A stretch of DNA of 64,000 bases from contig NZ_LT629711.1 of assembly GCF_900104525.1 (NCBI RefSeq), forward strand, positions 2,914,001 to 2,978,000, given 5' to 3'. Each line of letters opens with the position of its first letter. The stretch's first letter is position 1. The notes beneath the pieces are model-generated. The model saw only the letters and a list, made by a program, of their open reading frames with translations, searched no databases and was not told where the DNA came from. Made by a program: the position numbers and the translations under genes. Shown here in pieces: positions 8,483 through 19,962 of the stretch. The DNA comes from Pedococcus dokdonensis. GTDB lineage: Bacteria; Actinomycetota; Actinomycetes; Actinomycetales; Dermatophilaceae.

Positions 8483-10954
8483 GTGACCTCACCTGACTTC
8501 TCTGCCCTCATCGCCGGGCTCGACCTCGAGACCAAGGTGCGCCTGCTCACCGGCGCCACCTCGTTCACCCTGCACGGCGAGGACTCGATCGGGCTCGCGC
8601 CGATGGCCTTCTCCGACGGGCCCACCGGCGTCCGTGGCCTGAAGTTTACTGGCGGCGACCACGTCGCCCTCTTCCCCAACGCGACCCTGCTCGCCGGCGC
8701 GTGGAGCGAGGAGACGGCCCGCGAGGTCGGTGAGCTGCTCGCCGAGGAGGCGGAGCGCCAGCAGATCCACGTCGTCCTCGGACCGACCATCAACCTGCAC
8801 CGCTCAGCGCTCGGTGGTCGGCTCTTCGAGGCCTACTCCGAGGACCCGCTGCTGACCGGGCGTCTCGCCGCGGCATACGTGCAGGGCTTGCAGGGCAAGG
8901 GGATCGGCGCGTGCCTCAAGCACCTGGTCGCCAACGAGTCCGAGACGCTGCGCAACTACATGAACTCCGTCGTCGCCGAGGACGTGCTGCGCGAGGTCTA
9001 CCTGCTGCCGTTCGAGATCGCGGTCGAGGAGTCGCGGCCGTGGTCGATCATGGCCGCGTACAACGACGTCAACGGGGTCGCCGCCACCGAGCAGGACCAC
9101 GTGAACAACCAGGTGGTCAAGGGCGAGTGGGGCTGGGACGGCCTGCTGATGAGCGACTGGTTCGCGACCAAGACCTCCGCGCCGGCTGCGCTCGGCGGCC
9201 TCGACCTGGTGATGCCCGGCCCCGACGGTCCGTGGGGCGAGGCCCTGGTGGCCGACGTGCGCTCCGGCGCCGTGGACGAGTCGGTCGTCGACGAGCACGT
9301 GCAACGCCTGCTCCTGCTCGCCCAGCGGGTGGGTGCCCTGGGCGACGTCCACCGCAGCTGGCCGACCGACTCCCTGGCTGCGGATGCCCCCGAGCGTCGC
9401 GCGCAGCTGCGCCGGCTCGCCACCGACGGGATGGTCGTCCTGCGCAACGAGGGCGGCGTCCTCCCGCTGGCCGCCAGCGGCTCGGTCGCCCTGGTCGGCC
9501 GGCACGGCGTCGACACCGTCTGCATGGGCGGCGGCTCGGCGCAGGTCAACCCGCCTCACCAGGTGTCCATCGCCGACGGCCTGCGGGCCCAGCTCGGCGA
9601 GCTGCTCACCGTCGTCGACGGCGTCGAGGTGCGGCAGAGCCCCCTCCCCGCGCCAGTGGGCACCATCACGGACCCCGAGACGGGCGCCCCCGGGATGCGG
9701 GTCGAGCACGTCGACGCCGATGGCGTGGTCATGCTGGCCGAGCACGTCGACGGCGCGGAGGTCACCACCGGGTGGGACGACACGCTCCCCCGACCCACCG
9801 AGCGGCTGCGGCTCTCCGCCCGGCTCAGCTCCGCCGGTCCGGTCCGTCTGGGCGTGAAGGGAGCCGGGTCCTGGCGGGTCGGTGTCGACGGCACGCAGAT
9901 CGGGCAGGCCGACCTCGTCCCCACCGGCGCCGACCCCGGCGAGGCGATGTTCAAGCCGCCGGTGTGGACCGCCGACGTCGAGGCACCGGCGGGCGCCCTG
10001 GTCGAGGCCGAGCTCACCATCGTGCGGTCCGAGCCGCAGCCGGGACCCGACGGCAAGCTCAGCACCCTCTCGCAGATCCTGGCCTCGGGCATGGGCAACA
10101 AGACCCTGGTCGTCGCTCCCGTCCCGTCCCCTCTCGAGGACACCCTGGCTGCGGTCACCGCTGTCGCCCGCGCTTCCGACACCGCCGTGGTGGTGGTCGG
10201 CCTCACTCCGGAGCAGGAGACCGAGGGGTCCGACAAGTCCACGCTCGCCCTCCCCGGTGAGCAGGACGCGATGGTGCGGGCGGTCGCGGCAGCGGCCCGC
10301 CGAACGGTGGTGGTGGTCAACGCCTCGACGCCAGTGCTGATGCCGTGGGCCGACGAGGTGGACGCCATCCTCGTCGTCGGGCTGCCGGGGCAGGAGGGCG
10401 GCGACGCCGTCGCCGACGCCCTCCTCGGCGTCCGCGAGCCCGCGGGGCGCCTGGTCACCACCTGGCCCGCGGCCGACGCCGCGGCACCCGCCTGGGAGGT
10501 GGAGCCGACCGACCTGCAGCTCGACTACACCGACGGGTCCTTCGTCGGCTACCGCGGCTGGTTCGCCGGGCGCGCCGACCCTCCCGCCTACTGGCTCGGC
10601 GCCGGCGAGGGTTACGGCACCTGGGAGTATGCCGCGGCGTCGCTGGGTGACGTTGCGTCCGACGGCTCCGCGACGGTGTCGGTGACGGTGCGCAACACCG
10701 GTGCCCGCGACTCGCGCGAGCTGGTGCAGGTCTACCTGCAACCCTCCGAGGCCGACCAGCCGGTGCGTCTCGTCGGCTGGACCTCGGTCGAGGTGGCGGC
10801 CGGGTCATCGGCCACGGTCCAGGTCGCGACCGACGCTCGGCTCTGGCGACGCTGGGACACCGCTGCCGACCGGTGGGCCAGCCTCGCCGCGGGTGGTGAG
10901 CTGCTCGTCGCGCGTGGGCTCGGCGACATCCGCCACCGCCTCCCGCTGGCCTGA
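8483..10954 (+). CDS. Glycoside hydrolase family 3 beta-glucosidase
   Basis: An 823-residue intracellular GH3 enzyme (no signal peptide), expected to release glucose or a related sugar from the non-reducing ends of beta-linked oligosaccharides. The (beta/alpha)8 domain carries KHLVANE (residues about 150) and the nucleophile region LLMSDWFATKT with the catalytic Asp near residue 225. The second domain is split by a PA14-like insertion at about residues 400-515, followed by the acid/base-bearing segment around EQETEGSDKSTL, and a C-terminal fibronectin-III-like domain (VTVRNTGARDSRELVQVYL) of the plant/bacterial long-form GH3 type. The start is GTG at 8483 with no obvious ribosome-binding site, so the mRNA could be leaderless. 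A TetR gene follows 34 bp downstream. Confidence 0.93.
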   Translation: MTSPDFSALIAGLDLETKVRLLTGATSFTLHGEDSIGLAPMAFSDGPTGVRGLKFTGGDHVALFPNATLLAGAWSEETAREVGELLAEEAERQQIHVVLGPTINLHRSALGGRLFEAYSEDPLLTGRLAAAYVQGLQGKGIGACLKHLVANESETLRNYMNSVVAEDVLREVYLLPFEIAVEESRPWSIMAAYNDVNGVAATEQDHVNNQVVKGEWGWDGLLMSDWFATKTSAPAALGGLDLVMPGPDGPWGEALVADVRSGAVDESVVDEHVQRLLLLAQRVGALGDVHRSWPTDSLAADAPERRAQLRRLATDGMVVLRNEGGVLPLAASGSVALVGRHGVDTVCMGGGSAQVNPPHQVSIADGLRAQLGELLTVVDGVEVRQSPLPAPVGTITDPETGAPGMRVEHVDADGVVMLAEHVDGAEVTTGWDDTLPRPTERLRLSARLSSAGPVRLGVKGAGSWRVGVDGTQIGQADLVPTGADPGEAMFKPPVWTADVEAPAGALVEAELTIVRSEPQPGPDGKLSTLSQILASGMGNKTLVVAPVPSPLEDTLAAVTAVARASDTAVVVVGLTPEQETEGSDKSTLALPGEQDAMVRAVAAAARRTVVVVNASTPVLMPWADEVDAILVVGLPGQEGGDAVADALLGVREPAGRLVTTWPAADAAAPAWEVEPTDLQLDYTDGSFVGYRGWFAGRADPPAYWLGAGEGYGTWEYAAASLGDVASDGSATVSVTVRNTGARDSRELVQVYLQPSEADQPVRLVGWTSVEVAAGSSATVQVATDARLWRRWDTAADRWASLAAGGELLVARGLGDIRHRLPLA

Positions 10955-10988
10955 CCGGCCGGTGAGCACGCGGCATACGGTCGAGGGC

Positions 10989-11648
10989 ATGGCGACCGAT
11001 CCGGCAACCCGCGCCGCGAGCGCACCGCGCCGTGGTCGCGGCCGCCCGCGCGGCTCGGGCTCGGAGGCCACCGCGGCCACCCGCGAGCGGATCGTCGCGG
11101 CGGCGGCCGAGCTGTTCGCCGACCGCGGTTTCCACGCGACGCCGATGACCGCGGTCGCCGAGGCGGCCGGTCTGTCGCAGAGCGGGCTGCTGCACCACTT
11201 CCCCACCAAGGAGGGGCTGCTGGCCGAGGTGCTCCGCGAGCGCGACGTGCGCGACCTCGCGACGCTGGCCACCGCTCGCCCCCACCCGCCCCGCGGCTGG
11301 GAGGTCTGGGAGGACATGACCACCCTGGTCCGGCTCAACAGCGACCGCGAGGCCCTCGTCCGTCTGTTCACCAGCCTCGCCGGCGAGGCGGTCGACCCCG
11401 AGCACCCCGGCCACGGCTGGCTCGGCGAGCACCACCGCAGCGCTGTCGAGACGCTCGCCACGGCCCTGCGTGACGCGGAGGCCGACGGCGCGGCCCGCGC
11501 GGGGATCCCCGCCGAGAGCCTGGCCCGGCAGGCGGTCGCGCTGATGGACGGGCTGCAGCTCCAGTGGCTGATGCGTCCGGGTGACCTCGACATGGCCGGC
11601 GACTTCGCGGAGTTCGTCGCCACCGTGCGCGCCCGCTGGACGCCCTGA
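10989..11648 (+). CDS. TetR family transcriptional regulator
   Basis: A 219-residue repressor. An Arg/Gly/Ala-rich N-terminal tail of about 25 residues precedes the TetR helix-turn-helix (RERIVAAAAELFADRGFHATPMTAVAEAAGLSQ is its core, roughly residues 32-65, ending HHFPTKEGLL). The C-terminal ligand domain is of the generic kind. The ATG at 10989 follows GAGGG closely. The gene stands 34 bp behind the GH3 gene on the same strand, so it is likely in the same transcript and may repress it through the palindrome at 8428-8449; a sugar or glycoside ligand would then be expected, which is inference. Confidence 0.9.
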   Translation: MATDPATRAASAPRRGRGRPRGSGSEATAATRERIVAAAAELFADRGFHATPMTAVAEAAGLSQSGLLHHFPTKEGLLAEVLRERDVRDLATLATARPHPPRGWEVWEDMTTLVRLNSDREALVRLFTSLAGEAVDPEHPGHGWLGEHHRSAVETLATALRDAEADGAARAGIPAESLARQAVALMDGLQLQWLMRPGDLDMAGDFAEFVATVRARWTP

Positions 11649-11682
11649 CCGTGCTCGGCGGCCACGCGGCTACCGTGGCGCG

Positions 11683-13032
11683 GTGACCAGCAGCCCCCGC
11701 GACCCCGCACAACGCGGGGAGATCCTGCGGCTGGCCGTCCCTGCGTTCCTCGCCCTGGTCGCCGAGCCGCTGTTCCTGCTGGCCGACTCCGCGATCATCG
11801 GCCACCTCGGCACCGCCCAGCTCGCCGGGCTCGGGGTGGCCAGCGCCACCCTGATCACCGCGGCCAACGTCTTCGTCTTCCTCGCCTACGGCACCACCTC
11901 CATCGTCGCCCGCCAGATCGGCGCCGGCAGCGAACGCGGGGCGCTCGAGGCCGGGATCGACGGCACCTGGCTCGCGGTCGGCCTCGGCACCCTCACCTCG
12001 GTGGGGGTGGCGGTGGCCGCCGAGCCGTTGTGTCGCGTCTTCGGCGCCTCGCCCGACGCCATCGGGTATGCCGCGACCTACCTGCGCATCTCGGCCCTCG
12101 GCATCCCGGCGATGCTCGTCGCGCTCGCGGCCACGGGGGTGCTGCGCGGACTCCAGGACACCCGGACACCACTGGTCGCGTCGGTCGCCGGTTTCTCGGC
12201 CAACATCGTCCTGAACCTGCTCTTCGTCTACGGATTCGGTTGGGGCATCGCGGGATCCGCGTGGGGCACGGTCATCGCGCAGACCGCGATGGCCACCGGA
12301 CTCGTGACGGTGATGGTGCGGCACGCCAGCCGGGCCGGCGCCACCCTGCACGCCCACCCCGGGCGCGTGCTGAGGGCCGGGCTCACCGGCATACCCCTGC
12401 TGGTGCGCACGCTCGCACTGCGGGCCATCATCCTGCTCACCACCTGGGTCGCGGCCGGGCTCGGGGACGTGCCGCTGGCGTCGCACCAGGTGGCCACGAC
12501 GATCTGGACGTTCCTCGCCTTCGCGCTCGACGCCCTCGCCATCGCCGCACAGGCCATCACCGGCCGGGCGCTGGGCGCGGGTGACGTCGCCGCGGCCCGG
12601 TCGGCCACGACGACGATGTTGCGGTGGGGCGTCTGGGGTGGCGTCGGGCTGGGAGTGGTCGTCCTGGCCGTGCACTCGCTGCTGCCGCTCCTGTTCACCA
12701 CCGACCCCGCCGTCCAGGCCGCTCTGTCGGCCGCCCTGGTGGTGGTGGCCCTCGGTCAGCCGCTGGCGGGCTACGTCTTCGTCGTCGACGGAGTGCTCAT
12801 CGGGGCCGGGGACGGCCTCTGGATGGCCAAGGCGATGGCGGCGACCCTGGTGCTCTACCTGCCGCTGGCGCTGTGGGTCCACGCAGCGGGAGACGGGTTG
12901 CTGGCCGACGGGGCACCGCACGCGGTGGCGGTGCTGTGGGTCGTGTTCACCGCGTTCATGGCGATCCGGGCGGCGTTCTTCTGGTGGCGGATCCGCGGAG
13001 ACGCGTGGGCCGTCACCGGAGCTGCCCGCTAG
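11683..13032 (+). CDS. MATE family efflux transporter (DinF type)
   Basis: A 449-residue Na+/H+-coupled multidrug and toxin exporter with about 12 membrane segments in two homologous halves. The N-terminal segment FLALVAEPLFLLADSAIIGHLG, with the Glu/Asp pair of segment 1, and GTAQLAGLGVAS are typical of the DinF branch; the corresponding second-half sequence is LPLASHQVATTIWTF. The start is the GTG at 11683, giving VTSSPRDPAQRGEILRLAVP; longer frames read through the TetR gene. It overlaps the convergent gene at 13029 by 4 bp. Confidence 0.92.
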   Translation: MTSSPRDPAQRGEILRLAVPAFLALVAEPLFLLADSAIIGHLGTAQLAGLGVASATLITAANVFVFLAYGTTSIVARQIGAGSERGALEAGIDGTWLAVGLGTLTSVGVAVAAEPLCRVFGASPDAIGYAATYLRISALGIPAMLVALAATGVLRGLQDTRTPLVASVAGFSANIVLNLLFVYGFGWGIAGSAWGTVIAQTAMATGLVTVMVRHASRAGATLHAHPGRVLRAGLTGIPLLVRTLALRAIILLTTWVAAGLGDVPLASHQVATTIWTFLAFALDALAIAAQAITGRALGAGDVAAARSATTTMLRWGVWGGVGLGVVVLAVHSLLPLLFTTDPAVQAALSAALVVVALGQPLAGYVFVVDGVLIGAGDGLWMAKAMAATLVLYLPLALWVHAAGDGLLADGAPHAVAVLWVVFTAFMAIRAAFFWWRIRGDAWAVTGAAR

Positions 13033-13499
13033 GCGGCCTCGAGCAGCGGCAGCAGCCCGGACAGGCGCTGCCACGTCCTCGGGAACGCGGCGTGCGCCAC
13101 GTGCACGGCGACGAGCGGGGCGGTCGGGCCGGTGATGCGCACGTGCGGGTTGATCCCGACGGGGTGCAGGTCGAGCGCCCAGCCGTCTTCCGCGCGAGCC
13201 AGCTGGAGGTTCTCGACGTCGACGTACCAGAGGCTGAGCAGCCCTCGGTGCTGATGGCTGACCAGGATGCGGCGGTCGGTGACGACCACCTGGGTCGCTG
13301 ACGGCTCGCCCCAATGGTCTTCACGAGGTGCGCACTGCTGCTCGTAGGACGCCGAGGTCTGGAGCGTGGCCCGTTCGTCCGCCGGGAGTCCCCCGAGCCC
13401 GAGGTCGGCGGGTCGCTCGCCGCGCTGGAGTCGATCTGCCAGCGCCACGGCGTCGGCCCAGGATGCGTCCACGACTGGCGTGGTGCTGGTACAGGTCAT
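13029..13499 (-). CDS. Hypothetical protein with PH-like strand pattern
   Basis: A 156-residue soluble protein that I cannot assign to a named family. The centre (about residues 75-105) reads TQVVVTDRRILVSHQHRG followed by LLSLWYVDVENLQL; the x-x-T-D-R-R-I/L-L pattern recurs in bacterial PH-like and GRAM-like domains, so a PH-fold is plausible. The start is the ATG at 13499; a longer frame to 13562 has no support. The gene is convergent with the MATE gene. The 147 bp upstream (13500-13646) hold two copies of a short direct repeat containing GGCCTCAGGAGACGC but no gene. Confidence 0.6.
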   Translation of the reverse strand: MTCTSTTPVVDASWADAVALADRLQRGERPADLGLGGLPADERATLQTSASYEQQCAPREDHWGEPSATQVVVTDRRILVSHQHRGLLSLWYVDVENLQLARAEDGWALDLHPVGINPHVRITGPTAPLVAVHVAHAAFPRTWQRLSGLLPLLEAA

Positions 13500-13646
13500 G
13501 GCGGTTTCGGTCCTCCCCCGAGGTGTACATCGAGGAGTGGGACCCGGCACTCCCTGATACATGACGCCACCCCGCTGCGGCCTGAGGGAGCTCGGGGCGG
13601 CCTCAGGAGACGCAGGTGGCGAGCTCAGGAGCGGCGGCTGGCGGCC

Positions 13647-15170
13647 TCAGGAGACGCGGGTGGCGGCCTCGCGGCGGGAGTCACCGGCCGCATCGAGCGC
13701 TCCGTCGGCGAGGCGCCGGGCGGCACCGACGCCGCCGAAGAACATCGAGGTCGGGCCGTGCGAGAAGGACGGGAGCCCCAGGGCCGCGATCGCCGCCGAG
13801 ATGCCGGGGTCGTCCTCGTGGTCCACCCGAGGCGTGCCGTCGTCGAGGATCCGCACGTGCACGCGCGGGGCGTCGATGGCCTCCTGCATCGGCGTCCCGT
13901 CGAGGCAGTGCCGGCCGAGCACCTGCATCAGGGCGGTGGTGATGCGGTCGGCGCCGGGGCTGCCGATCGCGAGCGCCGAGCCTGACGATGACCGCGCCAC
14001 GGAGGGCGCCATGTTGGAGGCCAGCCGGGTGCCTGGGGCCAGGGCGTGCAGCCCGAGCCGGTTCAGCTCGGGCTCGCCCAGGCAGTTGTTGAGCATCATC
14101 CCGGTGCCGGGAACCGTTGCGCCGGAACCGTATCCGCTCGACGCGGTGATCGCGCAGATCGTCCCGTCGCTGTCGACCGCCGACACGTGCGCGGTCGACG
14201 ACGACGTCGGGAGGCCCGCGAGCCCGTGCCGGTCGATCGACTCGAGCAGCGCGTAGCCGTCCTCCTCCAGGTCGGTCGACAGGTCGTGCACCTGGTGCCG
14301 GAACGACAGCACCCGGCGCTGGATGTCGATGATCCGCTGCCAGTCCCAACCGGCGCCGGCCAGCTCGCGCAGCATCACGGCGAGCATCGGGCCGCCGACC
14401 GACGGCGGCGGGTTGAGCGCGAGGTCCCACTCGCCGAGGTCCAGCCGCAGGGGGGTGCGGACGACCGCCCGGTAGGCGGCGAGGTCGGCGGCCGTGATCA
14501 GCCCGCCCCGCTCGTCGCTGTCGGCGGCGATCCGAGCCGCGAGGTCGCCGGTGTAGAGCGAACGGGCACCGTCGACCGAGATCTGCTCGAGGGTGTCGGC
14601 GAGGTCAGGGTTGGTCACCACCTGGCCTGCCTTCACCACCGCGCCGTCGGTGTCGCGCACCAGCGGCCGGGTGTGCTCGTCCCAGCCGAAGACCGAGTCA
14701 CCGGTGATCGCCAGGTACGTCGTCGCGGCTCCGCCCATCACGTAGCCGGCGCGCGCGGCGTCGATGCTCGGGGCCAGCACCTCACGCCACGGCGCGGAGC
14801 CGTGCCGGTCGTGGGCGGTCCCGAGGGCCGCGAAGGCGCCCGGCGTCGCCACCGAGCCGTGCCCGGCATACAGGGTCAGGCCGCCACCGTAGGAGGTGTG
14901 GATCTCGCGCAGCCCGGCGCCGAACCGCGCCGGGTCCTGTCCCCGCCCGGGCATCTCGACGTTGCCGTCGATGAGCTCGGGGTCGCCGTCCGCCGGCCAG
15001 ACGTGCACGAAGGCACCACCGGCCGCCGAGACGATCCCCGGCTCGGTGGTCATCGCCGAGACCATCGCGGCGATCGCGACGTCGACGGCGTTGCCGCCGG
15101 CGGCTGCGGCAGCCAGGCCCGCGTCAGCCGACGCGGGACCAGTGGCGGCGATCGCCACGCGTCTGTCCAT
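13647..15170 (-). CDS. Gamma-glutamyltransferase family Ntn-hydrolase
   Basis: A 507-residue member of the gamma-glutamyltranspeptidase family, made as a precursor that cleaves itself before a Thr. The expected cleavage site is at SSSTAHVSAVD near residue 325, where the T of T-A-H corresponds to the nucleophile in the usual TTHxSVVD motif; the following GYGSGATVPGTGMMLNN is the conserved oxyanion/substrate segment. There is no signal peptide, so it is probably cytoplasmic, and the short size fits the actinobacterial intracellular branch. I chose the ATG at 15170; a start further up at 15218 lacks support. The gene begins 54 bp behind iolD on the same strand and may be the last gene of that transcript, though it has no known part in inositol use. 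Confidence 0.88.
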   Translation of the reverse strand: MDRRVAIAATGPASADAGLAAAAAGGNAVDVAIAAMVSAMTTEPGIVSAAGGAFVHVWPADGDPELIDGNVEMPGRGQDPARFGAGLREIHTSYGGGLTLYAGHGSVATPGAFAALGTAHDRHGSAPWREVLAPSIDAARAGYVMGGAATTYLAITGDSVFGWDEHTRPLVRDTDGAVVKAGQVVTNPDLADTLEQISVDGARSLYTGDLAARIAADSDERGGLITAADLAAYRAVVRTPLRLDLGEWDLALNPPPSVGGPMLAVMLRELAGAGWDWQRIIDIQRRVLSFRHQVHDLSTDLEEDGYALLESIDRHGLAGLPTSSSTAHVSAVDSDGTICAITASSGYGSGATVPGTGMMLNNCLGEPELNRLGLHALAPGTRLASNMAPSVARSSSGSALAIGSPGADRITTALMQVLGRHCLDGTPMQEAIDAPRVHVRILDDGTPRVDHEDDPGISAAIAALGLPSFSHGPTSMFFGGVGAARRLADGALDAAGDSRREAATRVS

Positions 15171-15224
15171 GCGCCCGATCCTGCCGCATGCCCCCAGCCC
15201 GTGCCATGGCTGTCCCACCCCGGG

Positions 15225-17215
<1,991 letters not shown>

Positions 17216-17219
<4 letters not shown>

Positions 17220-18118
17220 CCGTTGCCTCCGAACGGGAGTCGTGGGTCGACGGCCTGCTCCCCCCAGGTGTCGCGCACCCAGGTGTGGGCCGGGTCGTCA
17301 CAGATCAGCCAGGCCCGCTCGGGCCCGGGGCCGGCCATCACGTTGAGGTAGTAGAGGTCGGCTCCCGGCGTCGCCATCGACGGGCCGTGCCAGCCGTGCG
17401 GCACGAGCACGACGTCGCCGGTCCGCACCTCGGCCAGGATGTCGATGGGTCGGGCGTCGGTGCCGTAGACCCGTTGGTAGCCAACCGGATCCGCGCCATC
17501 GGGCGCGCCTGCCACCGCCTGCACCTCGAAGTAGTAGATCTCCTCGAGCTCGGTCTCCTGCCCCGGCCGGTGCTCGTCGTGCTTGTGCGGCGGGTAGGAG
17601 CTCCAGTTGCCCGCGGGCGTCACCACCTCGCACGCGATGAGGGCTTCGGCAGCCAGCACCCCCGGCACGCCGAAGTTGCGCACCTCCCGGCTGGCCTTGC
17701 CCGCGCCCCGCAGCTCGACCGGCACCTGCGCAGCCGGCACGACCACGACCGCCGGGGTATGCCGCGTGGGCGCCTTCGCGCCGCACACCGCCACCCGTGC
17801 CGGCCCGCCCTCGGCGGTGACCGCGAAGGAGAGGCCGCCGGCGAGGTAGGCGATGTCGGTCGGTCCGGCGAAGACGTGCTCGCGACCGGCGAGGACGACC
17901 TCGTCGTGCCCTTCGGCCCGCACCCGCACCGACCCGCTCAACGGGACGACCACGTGCTCCCAGCCGTCGGCCCGGGTCCATCGCTCGTCCCCGAGCCGGA
18001 GGGTCCCCACGGCCAGGCTGGTGTGCTGCCACCCGGGCTGCGAGTCGTCCACCCAGACCTCCCACTCACCCCTGGGTGAGGTGCCCCGCGGCAGCACCCA
18101 GCGGGCGTGGTCGGTCAC
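17216..18118 (-). CDS. iolB: 5-deoxy-glucuronate isomerase (IolB)
   Basis: IolB converts 5-deoxy-D-glucuronate to 5-dehydro-2-deoxy-D-gluconate. The 300-residue bicupin has the metal-binding cluster in SYPPHKHDEH (about residues 175-185) and the second-half segment EIYYFEV...VPHGWHGPS that is typical of IolB/KduI-type isomerases. The GTG start at 18118 overlaps the TGA of the aldolase gene (GTGA), and its own stop overlaps the iolD start, so translation of the three genes is coupled. Longer frames upstream are shadows of the aldolase gene. Confidence 0.95.
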
Positions 18119-19002
18119 GAGGCGGTCCCGTGCACGAGCTCGCCGGCGATGTCGACCGCTGCGGCGACGTCGCCGTCCGGCGGGTAGAGCAGCGCGCGAC
18201 CGACGACCAGTCCGCGCACCGGCGGCAGCGTGAGCGCGGCACCCCATGACGCGTAGGTGTCGTCGGGGTCGCCCTTCGGGTCTCCGCCGAGCAGCAGCGT
18301 CGGGAGGGTGGTCGCCGCCATCACCCGTTCGAGCTCGTCGACCACCGGCAGCTTGAGCCAGGTGCGGGCGCTGCTGCCACCGAGCCCGGCCGCAATGTGG
18401 ATCGACCGGATCGTCGAGTCGGGGTCGAGCAGGTTGACCACGCGGCCCTCGCGCCGCTCGCTGAGGAACGGCTCCACCATCGCCATCAGCCCCCGTGCGG
18501 CGAGCTCGTTGACGGCGGCCGCGGTGGCCTCCAGCGTCGCGACCGTGCCGGGGTCGTCGTAGCAGATCCGCGTCAGCGTCTTGCCACCATCGAGCCCGCA
18601 CGCCGCGATGTCCTCGGCGCGGTAGGCCGTGAACCGGTCGTCGAGCTCGAAGCTGGCTCCCTGCAGGCCGCCGCGGTTCATCGAGCCGACCACCACCTTG
18701 CCCTCGAGCGCTCCCAGCAGCAGCAGGTCGTCGAGCACGTCGGGGGTGCCGAGCACTCCGTCGACGCCGGGTCGCGAGACCGCCTCGACGAGCCGCTCGA
18801 GCAGGTCGTGCCGGCTCTCCATCGCGCGCGGGTCGTCGCGCACGCCGAGCGCACCACGGGCGGGGTGGTCGGCGGCAACGAGCAGCAGTCGCCCGTCGCT
18901 GCGCAGCAGGTCGCGCCGCCGGCGGGCGGCCCAGGCCTTGCCGATCGAGTCGGGTTGGGTGGCCCGCAGCTCCGTCAGCCCGGCGACGTCGACGCCGGTC
19001 AC
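18115..19002 (-). CDS. LacD/DhnA-like (beta/alpha)8 aldolase of the inositol cluster
   Basis: A 295-residue TIM-barrel protein of the type found in actinobacterial inositol clusters (the Cgl0158-like family of Corynebacterium, as I recall it). It most likely performs the aldol cleavage of 2-deoxy-5-keto-gluconate 6-phosphate to dihydroxyacetone phosphate and malonic semialdehyde, the IolJ step; in some bacteria the corresponding domain is fused to the IolC kinase. Visible features are LLVAADHPARGALG near residue 45, VVVGSMNRGGLQG, and the lysine-bearing TWLKLPVV segment, a candidate Schiff-base lysine. The start is the GTG at 19002, overlapping the iolC stop (GTGA). The activity is inferred from context. 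Confidence 0.8.
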   Translation of the reverse strand: MTGVDVAGLTELRATQPDSIGKAWAARRRRDLLRSDGRLLLVAADHPARGALGVRDDPRAMESRHDLLERLVEAVSRPGVDGVLGTPDVLDDLLLLGALEGKVVVGSMNRGGLQGASFELDDRFTAYRAEDIAACGLDGGKTLTRICYDDPGTVATLEATAAAVNELAARGLMAMVEPFLSERREGRVVNLLDPDSTIRSIHIAAGLGGSSARTWLKLPVVDELERVMAATTLPTLLLGGDPKGDPDDTYASWGAALTLPPVRGLVVGRALLYPPDGDVAAAVDIAGELVHGTAS

Positions 19003-19961
19003 CGGACCACCTCCGCGCGGGCCGTGCCCGCTGCGAGCGTGTCGAGCACCTCGTCCGTGGTCGGCATCGCGCTGGAGCACTCCAGTCGGGAGGCCACGAT
19101 CGCCCCGGCCACGTTGGCGAACTCGATGGTCCGCCGCAGCTCCCACCCCGACAGCAGCCCGTGCACCAGCGCCCCACCGAACGCGTCGCCGGCGCCGAGG
19201 CCGTTGACGACCGACACGGGGAACCGCGCCACCTCGACCCGCTCCTCGCGGGTCGCGGCCAGCACCCCGCGCGGCCCCTGCTTCACGACGGCCAGCTCGA
19301 CCCCACGCTCCAGCAGGGCGTCGGCGGCGCGCTGCGGATGGGCCTCGTCAACCGCGACCTCGCACTCCTCGCGGTTGCCGACGGCGACGGTGACGTGCTC
19401 CAGTGCGCGGCCGACCTGGGCGCTGGCCTCGGCCGGGTCGGCCCAGAACATCGGCCGGTAGTCGAGGTCGAGCACCGTGTGCGGTCGACGCCCGCGCGCC
19501 CCCCACGCGGCGAAGTGCGCCGCGCGACTCGGCTCCTGGGACAGCCCGGTGACCGTCGACCAGTAGACCTGCGCGTCCCGGATGGCGTCGAGCGGCAGCT
19601 CGTGCGGCTCGATCATCAGGTCGGGCGCGGTGGGGTAGCGGTAGAAGTAGAGCGGGAAGTCGTCCGGCGGGAACACCTCGCAGAACGTCACCGGCGTGGG
19701 CGGTCCAGCCACCGGCGCGACGAACCGGTCGTCCACGCCGAAGCCCCGCAGGGCCCGGTGCACGTAACGTCCGAAGGCGTCCTCCCCGGTGCGGGTCACC
19801 AGCGCGACGTCGCGACCGTGCCGGGCCGCCGCGACCGCCACGTTGGTGGCCGTGCCGCCGAGGAACTTCTGGAAGGTCTCGACCTCCTCCAACCCGACGC
19901 CGTACTGCAGGGGGTAGATGTCCACCCCGGTGCGCCCCATCGCGACGAGGTCGTGGGCCAC
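18999..19961 (-). CDS. iolC: 5-dehydro-2-deoxygluconokinase (IolC)
   Basis: IolC phosphorylates 5-dehydro-2-deoxygluconate at O6 with ATP. The 320-residue protein is a PfkB/ribokinase-fold kinase: the N-terminal GVDIYPLQYGVGLEEVETF and FLGGTATNVAVAAARHG segments bind substrate, and NGLGAGDAFGGAL near residue 255 is the catalytic PfkB signature 2 with its Asp base. The GTG start at 19961 lies 1 nt behind the TGA of iolE, which is why I prefer it to upstream in-frame codons that lie inside iolE. Confidence 0.94.
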   Translation of the reverse strand: MAHDLVAMGRTGVDIYPLQYGVGLEEVETFQKFLGGTATNVAVAAARHGRDVALVTRTGEDAFGRYVHRALRGFGVDDRFVAPVAGPPTPVTFCEVFPPDDFPLYFYRYPTAPDLMIEPHELPLDAIRDAQVYWSTVTGLSQEPSRAAHFAAWGARGRRPHTVLDLDYRPMFWADPAEASAQVGRALEHVTVAVGNREECEVAVDEAHPQRAADALLERGVELAVVKQGPRGVLAATREERVEVARFPVSVVNGLGAGDAFGGALVHGLLSGWELRRTIEFANVAGAIVASRLECSSAMPTTDEVLDTLAAGTARAEVVR

Positions 19962-19962
19962 G

